A stretch of DNA of 19,535 nucleotides, taken from contig JAGVGS010000174.1 in NCBI GenBank assembly GCA_020057015.1, positions 1 through 19,535 on the forward strand, written 5' to 3'. The notes beneath the pieces are model-generated. The model did no database searches. It was not told where the DNA came from and saw only the letters and a program-made list of their open reading frames with translations. Positions 14,436 through 19,535 of this stretch are shown here, in pieces. Within the stretch, counting starts at the first letter, position 1. Each line of letters starts with the position of its first letter. Source of the DNA: Candidatus Omnitrophota bacterium. Lineage in GTDB: Bacteria > Omnitrophota > Gorgyraeia > Aquiviventales > Aquiviventaceae. The translations under genes were made by a program, and so were the position numbers.

Positions 14436-15236
14436 TCAGTGCGGCTGTTTTGGTGTAGAAGTCGGCCGCAGTTGTGCATCATTTCCCTCAATGAGATCGA
14501 CTCCAAATGAGGAAAGATTGCTGCCCCGCAAATCATAAAACATAAGCTTCCTTGGATGACTGATGGCCAATTTCCTTGATTCATCGATCAGAAGTGACAC
14601 TCCCTCATACTTGAGGGGGTGAATCCGTCTGGCAGACATCCGCTTGTTACGCCACCCGTGATAGGCATATTTGAGATCCGCAAGGCCACTATTTGTAAGC
14701 TCATCCTTAGGTTCCATTACGATTCTCAATGCAATGTGTCCTTGCGCAGCAAGGGCTGGTTCAGTCACCGTAATATTGTTACCGACCCCAGAAATAATAC
14801 TCTCTATCTCTTCACCATCCGAGACCTCAAGTGGCATAGAGAAGGCCGATAGACTTGGTGCGGCACTCATTCCTCGACTAGACCCGTCGATTTCTGCTGC
14901 CACTACGGCCCCGGGAAGCAGCAGGAAAAGCTCGATATCTTGAATAGACATCTCTGAACTGCGATTAATAAGAGAGAGGGTGCAAATTCTGTAATTCTTT
15001 TCCCAAGGCTTTCCGTGGACAAGTAGACCTTCCGCATATTCTCCTGATCGACAAGCCAATGACAACGAAGTTACAGGTAACTCTGGAAAAACAAAATTGG
15101 AATGCATGCTTAGGAGTATCGCGCTCGTAGCAATGAGCCAGAACTCTGTCCAGCCCCGTCTATCAAGAAGCCGAAAAGTTCCCCAGGCTCCCAGCAAGCC
15201 CCCAGTAGTGGCTACAGGCACTGAGAGATCTAACAT
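14436..15236 (-). CDS. Unknown membrane-anchored protein, low-GC orphan
   Basis: Not recognised. The 266-residue protein has two hydrophobic N-terminal stretches, about 5-23 (weak) and 31-50 (EFWLIATSAILLS...), so it is probably anchored in the membrane. A soluble region of about 215 residues follows. It alternates hydrophobic and polar residues in strand-like patterns (YRICTLSLINRSS, IQDIELFLLLPGAVV, GHIALRIVM), suggesting a beta-sandwich. There are no repeated motifs, catalytic signature, or C-terminal anchor. My count gives about 48-49% GC here against about 62% beside it. The gene is nonetheless fitted tightly: 16 bases after leuB (with an AGTAGGG purine run near the start) and 8 before asd. 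This suggests recent acquisition into an established operon. Confidence that it is a real gene is good; function is unknown. Confidence 0.75.
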   Translation of the reverse strand: MLDLSVPVATTGGLLGAWGTFRLLDRRGWTEFWLIATSAILLSMHSNFVFPELPVTSLSLACRSGEYAEGLLVHGKPWEKNYRICTLSLINRSSEMSIQDIELFLLLPGAVVAAEIDGSSRGMSAAPSLSAFSMPLEVSDGEEIESIISGVGNNITVTEPALAAQGHIALRIVMEPKDELTNSGLADLKYAYHGWRNKRMSARRIHPLKYEGVSLLIDESRKLAISHPRKLMFYDLRGSNLSSFGVDLIEGNDAQLRPTSTPKQPH

Positions 15237-15252
15237 CTGTTGACCCTACTCA

Positions 15253-16362
15253 TTACTTACCCAAAGCGCTAACAACGAGATCTCCGACTTCGCGGGTGCC
15301 ATAGCCCATCTTGCCGGCGGCCAGACTCTTGAGCTTCTTGCCGGTGATGGCCATCACGGCGTGCTCGATCGCTTGACCAGCCTGCGGCTGGCCCAAGTAT
15401 TCCAGCATCATCCCGCCCGCACAGATCGCAGCCAGCGGGTTGATGACGTTCTGGCCCGTGTACTTCGGCGCTGAGCCACCGATCGGCTCGAACATCGAGA
15501 CCCCTTTGGGATTCAGGTTGCCGCCGGCGGCAATGCCCATGCCGCCCTGGATCATGGCCCCGAGGTCGGTGATAATATCGCCGAACATGTTATCGGTGAC
15601 GATCACGTCGAACCACTCGGGGTTCTTCACCATCCACATGCAGCACGCATCCACGTGCGTGTAGTCGGTGGTGATATCCCGGTACTCCTGGGCGATCTCG
15701 TTGAACGCGCGCTGCCAGAGGTCATGCGCAAAGGTCAGCACATTGGTCTTGCCGCAGAAGGTGAGTTTCTTGGCCTTCGCGCGCTTGCGCGTATAGTCGA
15801 ACGCAAAGCGAATACAGCGCTCCACGCCGTGGCGCGTGTTCACGGAGGTTTGGAGAGCCACTTCCTCGGGCGTGCCTTTTTTCAGGAAGCCGCCTACCCC
15901 GGCGTACAGGCCTTCGGTGTTCTCGCGCACTACGACGAAATCAATGTGCTCCGGGCCTTTGTCGCGCAGCGGCGTCCACACGCCGGGATAGAGCTTCACC
16001 GGGCGCAAGTTGATGTACTGATCGAGTTCGAAGCGCAGCTTCAGCAGAATGCCCTGCTCGAGGATCCCGGGCTTCACGTCCGGATGGCCGATGGCTCCCA
16101 GATAGATCGCATCGACCCCGCGCAACTGCTTCACCACGGAGGCAGGCAGGGTTTCGTGGGTCTTGAGATACCGCGCGCCGCCCAGGTCATACTCCTGCCA
16201 CTCGAACCCAAAGCCTTCGCGGGCGGCTGCCGCCTCGAGCACCTTGCGCCCCTCGCGGATGACTTCAGGCCCGGTGCCATCGCCAGGAATCACCGCGATG
16301 CGGTACGTCTGCTTCACCGCGTGGGCGGTGGATCGCGTGCGATCTTTCGTGCGTGTGGCCAT
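15253..16362 (-). CDS. leuB: 3-isopropylmalate dehydrogenase (TtuC-like branch)
   Basis: Beta-decarboxylating NAD+ dehydrogenase of 369 residues, probably the third step of leucine synthesis. It has IPGDGTGPEV (25-34), substrate arginines in LLKLRFELDQYINLRP (Arg110, Arg120), VRENTEGLYAG (145-155), GKTNVL (204-209) and the Mg-binding aspartates in DNMFGDIITD (257-266). The cofactor loop is GSAPKYTGQN (296-305). The DQY-NLRP stretch and RENTEGLYAG resemble tartrate/D-malate dehydrogenases as much as E. coli LeuB, so a different 2-hydroxyacid substrate cannot be excluded. The operon neighbour asd favours LeuB. The start is ATG 16362, behind a good AAGGAG; the frame is open to 16533 but that region is thiG. 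leuA, leuC and leuD are not in the window. Confidence 0.85.
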   Translation of the reverse strand: MATRTKDRTRSTAHAVKQTYRIAVIPGDGTGPEVIREGRKVLEAAAAREGFGFEWQEYDLGGARYLKTHETLPASVVKQLRGVDAIYLGAIGHPDVKPGILEQGILLKLRFELDQYINLRPVKLYPGVWTPLRDKGPEHIDFVVVRENTEGLYAGVGGFLKKGTPEEVALQTSVNTRHGVERCIRFAFDYTRKRAKAKKLTFCGKTNVLTFAHDLWQRAFNEIAQEYRDITTDYTHVDACCMWMVKNPEWFDVIVTDNMFGDIITDLGAMIQGGMGIAAGGNLNPKGVSMFEPIGGSAPKYTGQNVINPLAAICAGGMMLEYLGQPQAGQAIEHAVMAITGKKLKSLAAGKMGYGTREVGDLVVSALGK

Positions 16363-16373
16363 CAGGATGTGCG

Positions 16374-16379
16374 CTCCTT
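16374..16379 (-). promoter_or_regulatory. Shine-Dalgarno site of leuB
   Basis: AAGGAG on the minus strand, 11 bases before the leuB ATG, in the 37-base thiG-leuB gap. It decides the leuB start against the longer in-frame extension through thiG. The same bases are codons 2-3 of a seven-codon reading frame (16382-16362) whose TGA overlaps the leuB ATG. Confidence 0.65.
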
Positions 16380-16399
16380 CATCAGGCTTCGAGAGGGAT

Positions 16400-17248
16400 T
16401 TAGGTGCGTGCAGGCCGCGGGCGTGCCGGACGCGTGACCCGGCCTGTGACCAACCCTTCCAGGGGGCTGGAGGCGCCTGCGTAGGGCTTCCTTGGCATAC
16501 GGCCGGCCTCATACGCCAGCCGCCCAGCCTCAACGGCCAGCTTCATCGCGCACGCCATGGCCACCGGATCCTGGGCCGTGGCAATCGCAGTGTTCATGAG
16601 GACGCCGTCCGCTCCCAGTTCCATCGCTACCGCCGCATCTGAGGCAGTGCCGACCCCGGCATCCACGATCACCGGCACCGACACGGTTTCCAAGATAAAC
16701 CGGATGTTCATGGGATTCACGATCCCCTGACCCGAGCCGATCGGGGCCGCCAGCGGCATGACGCAGGCGCAGCCAGCCTCTTCGAGCTTCTTGGCCATGA
16801 TCGGATCGTCATTCGTGTAGGGCATGACGATAAAGCCTTCCTTCACCAGCACTTTGGTGGCTTCGAGCAGCGCTTCGGTGTCCGGCATCAACGTGCGCTG
16901 ATCGCCGATCACTTCGAGTTTCACGAGATTCGAAAGGCCGGCTTCCCGTCCCAGCCGGGCCGTGCGGATCGCCTCTTCGGCGGTGTAGCAGCCCGCGGTG
17001 TTGGGCAGCAGGGTGTACTTGGCCCGGTCCAGGTAATCCAGCAGGCTCTCTTCGTTCGGCCGGTTTAAGTTGATGCGCCGTATCGCGACCGTGACCATTT
17101 GCGCCCCGGATGCTTCGATCGCCTCGCGCATCAGCGCAAAGGTGGCATACTTGCCCGTGCCCACAATGAGGCGCGAGCGCAGGGTCAAATCCCCGATCTG
17201 CAAATTACTGGTGCCTGTCCCCATTTTTTGTAGGTGCAGCGTGTCCAT
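16400..17248 (-). CDS. thiG: Thiazole synthase
   Basis: Builds the thiazole phosphate of thiamine from 1-deoxyxylulose 5-phosphate, dehydroglycine and ThiS thiocarboxylate. The 282-residue TIM-barrel protein has RLIVGTGKYATF (26-37), PNTAGCYTAEEAIRTAR, and NLVKLEVIGD with the Schiff-base Lys110. Further on are PYTNDDPIMAKKLEEAGC, PLAAPIGSGQGI, DAGVGTASDAAVAMELG and MNTAIATAQDPVAMA. It is longer than the usual 255-260. The N-terminus has about 15 extra residues, part of which (MGTGTSN) is encoded by a repeat-like word, and the C-terminus adds an Arg/Pro-rich tail (TGRVTRPARPRPART). The start at ATG 17248 is one base after the glgC stop; ATG 17224 is an alternative. thiS, thiF and thiH/thiO are not nearby. 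Confidence 0.94.
   Translation of the reverse strand: MDTLHLQKMGTGTSNLQIGDLTLRSRLIVGTGKYATFALMREAIEASGAQMVTVAIRRINLNRPNEESLLDYLDRAKYTLLPNTAGCYTAEEAIRTARLGREAGLSNLVKLEVIGDQRTLMPDTEALLEATKVLVKEGFIVMPYTNDDPIMAKKLEEAGCACVMPLAAPIGSGQGIVNPMNIRFILETVSVPVIVDAGVGTASDAAVAMELGADGVLMNTAIATAQDPVAMACAMKLAVEAGRLAYEAGRMPRKPYAGASSPLEGLVTGRVTRPARPRPART
17210..17229. repeat. Possible degenerate REP-like word inside thiG 5' end
   Basis: The word ggtgcctgtccccatttttt shares the pattern GGTGNCTGNCNCC with the palindromes at 13340-13370 and 19114-19138, and like the latter it is followed by a T-run. It lies in the non-conserved extra N-terminal codons of thiG. Only one copy of this exact form occurs here, so its status as a repeat is a guess from similarity. 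Confidence 0.3.
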
Positions 17249-17249
17249 G

Positions 17250-18509
17250 TCAGGTCCCCACCAGCGCGGCCGCCGCCTGCGGCTCTTCGATCACCGTGCC
17301 CTTGCCCACGACCACGATGCCGGATTCGGTGACATGGAAGCGTTTGCGGTCTTCTGCCAGGTCGTAGCCGATCTCGGCATGGCGCGGGATCACCACGTCT
17401 TTATCAATGATGGCGCGCTTGATCTTCGCATAGCGGCCCACATCCACGTGCTCCATGAGAATGCTCTCTTGGACATCCGCGTAGCTGTTGACGCGCACAT
17501 CCGGCGAGAGCACGCTGCGTCGCACGCGGCCGCCGCTGATGATGCAGCCATTGCACACCAGCGAGTCGAGCACCATCCCTAAGCGCCCGGTCGCCGCATC
17601 GGCAAACACGGTCTTGGCCGGCGGCCACTGCTCATGGTACGTGCGGATGGGCCACTCGCGGTCGTACAGATTAAACAGCGGGCTGACGGAGATAAGGTCC
17701 AGATTCGCCTCGTAATAGGCGTCGATCGTCCCGATGTCGCGCCAGTATTTCGAGGCCCGGTGGTTCTCGTCCTTGAAATTATAGGCCATCACCCGCACGC
17801 GCTGCGCCGCCCGCGGGATCACGTCGCGACCGAAGTCCTTGGTGCTGTCCTCCCGCTTGGCATCCTCGATCAGCGCCTCCTCCATGAAAGCCCGGTTGAA
17901 GAGATAGATCCCCATCGACACAAAGCAGCGACGGGGCTGCCCCGGGATGGACTTCGGGTGCTCGGGTTTTTCCTCAAAGCCGATGATGCGGCCCTGCGCA
18001 TCCACTTCCACGATCCCAAAGCCTCGGGCCTGGTCCCGATCCATCTCGATGACCCCCACCGTCACCGCCGCTTGCTGCGCCTCATGAAACGCGGCCATGT
18101 CGGCGTAATTCATCTTGTAGATGTGATCGCCCCCCAGCACCAGCACGTGCTCGGGCTGCTCGGCCTGGATCGCATGGAGATTTTGGTAAATCGCATCGGC
18201 CGTGCCGAGGTACCAGTGCTCGCCGGTGCGGTGCTGCGCCGGGATCACGTCGATATATTCCCCGAGGTCGCTTTGGAAAATGTTCCACCCTAGCCGCAGA
18301 TGCCGCTGCAGCGAGTGGGACTTGTACTGGATGAGCACGTTGATTTTCCGGATCCCGGAGTTGATGCAGTTGGAGAGCGTCACGTCGATGATGCGATACG
18401 CCCCCCCAAACGGCACCGCGGGCTTGGCCCGATCGCGGGTCAAGGGCCAGAGCCGCTCGCCTTTGCCGCCGGCCAGTACGAAGGTATGGATGCGCCGGAT
18501 GTCGATCAT
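17250..18509 (-). CDS. glgC: Glucose-1-phosphate adenylyltransferase (ADP-glucose pyrophosphorylase)
   Basis: Makes ADP-glucose from ATP and glucose 1-phosphate, the committed step of glycogen synthesis. The 419-residue protein has the nucleotidyltransferase loop VLAGGKGERLWPLT (11-24), the RAKPAVPFGG lysine region, YLGTADAIYQN (100-110), GGDHIYKMNY (126-135), GFEEKP (177-182) and SMGIYLF (198-204). A C-terminal left-handed beta-helix region with hexapeptide-like repeats runs from about residue 310 (LVCNGCIISGGRVRRSVLSPDVRV). Length is typical (400-430). The ATG at 18509 overlaps the marC stop as ATGA. No other glycogen gene (glgA, glgB, glgP) is nearby, so this copy stands apart from its pathway. 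Allosteric specificity cannot be read. Confidence 0.96.
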   Translation of the reverse strand: MIDIRRIHTFVLAGGKGERLWPLTRDRAKPAVPFGGAYRIIDVTLSNCINSGIRKINVLIQYKSHSLQRHLRLGWNIFQSDLGEYIDVIPAQHRTGEHWYLGTADAIYQNLHAIQAEQPEHVLVLGGDHIYKMNYADMAAFHEAQQAAVTVGVIEMDRDQARGFGIVEVDAQGRIIGFEEKPEHPKSIPGQPRRCFVSMGIYLFNRAFMEEALIEDAKREDSTKDFGRDVIPRAAQRVRVMAYNFKDENHRASKYWRDIGTIDAYYEANLDLISVSPLFNLYDREWPIRTYHEQWPPAKTVFADAATGRLGMVLDSLVCNGCIISGGRVRRSVLSPDVRVNSYADVQESILMEHVDVGRYAKIKRAIIDKDVVIPRHAEIGYDLAEDRKRFHVTESGIVVVGKGTVIEEPQAAAALVGT

Positions 18510-19093
18510 CCTCCACCCCCGGGTTGCAGCATGGCCAGGCCCTGGCGCACGAGCATCACGCCAAACGCAGTCAAGATCAGGCTAAAAATCTTGGAAATCA
18601 CTTGCGCCCCCTCTTGCCCCAACCGCTGCATGAGCCATTCGGAGCAGCGGAGGATGAGCCACACCACGAGCATGTTGACACCCAGGGACACCAGCGTCAG
18701 CGGCCAACCATAGCGCTGGCGCACCAAGAGAGCCGCCGTGAGCACCGCCGGGCCGGTCATCAGCGGCACCCCTAAGGGCGTGACCCCGGGGTTGGGGTAT
18801 TGCCCGTGCGGATGTTCCTCCGGCAGCAGCAAGTCTCTAAAGCACAGGACGATCAGGATCAACCCGCCGCCGACCATCACATCGGCCAACTGCAGGCCCA
18901 TCAGCGCGAACACCCAGCGGCTGATGAAGAGAAACACCACCGCCACGCCCAGGGCCGTGCCGACGGCTTGCGAGAGCGCCAGGCGCCGCTGGACCACCGT
19001 GAGGCGCTGGGTGAGCCCCCAGAACATCGGAATGAGGCCGATGCCGTCAACCGCGACAAAGATCGGCAGAAAGGCGTTCCAGAAGTGGTCCAT
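18506..19093 (-). CDS. MarC family (UPF0056) integral membrane protein
   Basis: A 195-residue protein with about six membrane helices in two groups, separated by a hydrophilic loop at about 91-105 (PEEHPHGQYPNPG). It shows the family features DGIGLIPMF in helix 1 and PLGVPLMTGPAVLTA (106-120) after the loop. MarC-family proteins are widespread and of uncertain function; the old link to multiple antibiotic resistance in E. coli is not supported. The ATG at 19093 is preceded by an AT-rich promoter-like stretch with only five bases between TATAAT and the ATG. It is the first gene of the run marC-glgC-thiG-leuB, with an ATGA overlap to glgC. Confidence 0.88.
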   Translation of the reverse strand: MDHFWNAFLPIFVAVDGIGLIPMFWGLTQRLTVVQRRLALSQAVGTALGVAVVFLFISRWVFALMGLQLADVMVGGGLILIVLCFRDLLLPEEHPHGQYPNPGVTPLGVPLMTGPAVLTAALLVRQRYGWPLTLVSLGVNMLVVWLILRCSEWLMQRLGQEGAQVISKIFSLILTAFGVMLVRQGLAMLQPGGGG

Positions 19094-19098
19094 AGAGT

Positions 19099-19131
19099 AT
19101 TATATTATGAACCAAAATCGGTGACTGTCAC
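19099..19131 (-). promoter_or_regulatory. Probable promoter of marC
   Basis: On the minus strand a perfect TATAAT (19104-19099) lies five bases before the marC ATG. An overlapping CATAAT (19109-19104) stands 16 bases from GTGACA (19131-19126), a fair -35 that lies inside the palindrome. Either arrangement predicts a message with a leader of only a few bases at most. The surroundings are clearly AT-rich compared with the window. The choice between the two boxes is uncertain. Confidence 0.5.
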
Positions 19132-19138
19132 CGATTTT
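19114..19138. repeat. Perfect palindrome between ABC ATPase and marC
   Basis: 12-base arms, aaaatcggtgac and gtcaccgatttt, around one central base (19126). With A-runs before and T-runs after a GC stem (CGGTG...CACCG), it could work as a Rho-independent terminator in either direction, most plausibly for the ABC ATPase gene ending five bases away at 19143. Its core GGTGACTGTCACC matches the pattern of the asd palindrome, so a REP-like origin is also possible. Confidence 0.65.
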
Positions 19139-19142
19139 CACT

Positions 19143-19535
19143 CTAAAGCTCAAGGCGGGCGGCGCGCAACAGCTCCTGCGTGTAGGGCTCTTGAGGGTGG
19201 CCCAGCACGGCCTGCATGTCGCCGGCTTCGATCACGCGGCCCTGCGCCATCACCATCACCCGCTGGCACAGCCAGGCCACCGCGCGCAGATCGTGCGAGA
19301 TAAACAACACGCTCATCTGCCGCTGCTGCGAGAGGTCACGTAACAGCTCCAGCACCGCCGCGCCGATGGAGAGATCGAGCGAGGCGATCGGCTCATCGCA
19401 AATCAGCACCTGCGGGTTCACGGCCAGCGCCCGGGCGATGCCCACCCGCTGGCGCTCACCTCCGCTGAGCTGTCTGGGCAGCCGGCGCGCGAACGCGCCT
19501 GGCAACTGGACAGACGCCAAGAGCGCCTGCACCCG
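19143..19535 (-). CDS. Dipeptide/oligopeptide-type ABC transporter ATPase, 5' part outside window
   Basis: C-terminal 130 residues of an ABC ATPase; the Walker A half lies beyond base 19535. Visible are the signature LSGGERQRVGIARAL (23-37), Walker B VLICDEPIASLD (43-54) with the catalytic Glu48, and the H-loop FISHD (His81). The end HPQEPYTQELLRAARLEL is typical of Opp/Dpp-family ATPases, which use ATP to drive peptide, nickel or glutathione import with two permeases and a binding protein. DEPIASLD instead of DEPVSALD is a mild variant. Whether it is the DppD-like or DppF-like subunit, and what it imports, cannot be decided from this piece. It ends five bases before the palindrome. Confidence 0.88.
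   Translation of the reverse strand, partial: RVQALLASVQLPGAFARRLPRQLSGGERQRVGIARALAVNPQVLICDEPIASLDLSIGAAVLELLRDLSQQRQMSVLFISHDLRAVAWLCQRVMVMAQGRVIEAGDMQAVLGHPQEPYTQELLRAARLEL

Noticed and set aside
16363..16533. 57-codon N-terminal extension of leuB
   Set aside because: Overlaps thiG and lacks similarity to the family, while a good Shine-Dalgarno site precedes ATG 16362.
1..19535. CRISPR arrays, tRNA or rRNA genes, transposases, prophage or defence genes
   Set aside because: Looked for on both strands by eye; no direct-repeat arrays, cloverleaf-like sequences or relevant protein motifs were found.

Overview
This is a GC-rich bacterial chromosome segment; lines I counted by hand near leuB are about 62% GC. 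All 22 protein genes I can support lie on the minus strand, so the window reads from right to left. Genes are tightly packed, many joined by ATGA or TGATG start/stop overlaps. I see no tRNA, rRNA, CRISPR array, transposase or phage gene, and no gene-free stretch longer than about 70 bases. DapF, LysA and Asd point to a diaminopimelate-type lysine and cell-wall pathway. The order leuB-asd-truA-rplM-rpsI-argC resembles, from memory, the Geobacter/Desulfobacterota order and that of some uncultivated phyla such as Omnitrophota. The sequence alone does not settle the phylum.

In transcription order, the window opens (19535-19143) with the end of a dipeptide/oligopeptide-type ABC ATPase. A 49-base AT-rich gap follows, holding a perfect palindrome and a promoter-like sequence. 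Next is a mixed run: marC, glgC, thiG, leuB, an unrecognised membrane-anchored protein of distinctly lower GC, asd, truA, an NSS-family sodium symporter, and a 37-residue one-helix protein resembling the MetS subunit of such transporters.

A near-consensus sigma70-type promoter (10909-10881) overlaps the stop codon of that small gene. It drives rplM and rpsI, and probably the arginine operon behind them: argC-argJ-(48-codon ORF)-argB-argD-argF-argG-argH-lysA-dapF. The operon encodes every enzyme from glutamate to arginine by the acetyl-recycling route: ArgJ recycles the acetyl group, ArgB is of the arginine-sensitive type, and ArgF/G/H finish the pathway. LysA and DapF continue into lysine and meso-diaminopimelate. 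Carbamoyl phosphate must come from elsewhere.

Most of the window is ordinary biosynthesis and I found no defence or other new multi-gene system. The parts worth a second look are these: the 48-codon ORF with ATGA junctions on both sides, wrapped in a long inverted repeat between argJ and argB; short palindromic words of one family at three places, one of which supplies the stop codon of asd; two promoters that predict almost leaderless mRNAs (rplM, marC); the MetS-like gene; and the low-GC orphan between leuB and asd.
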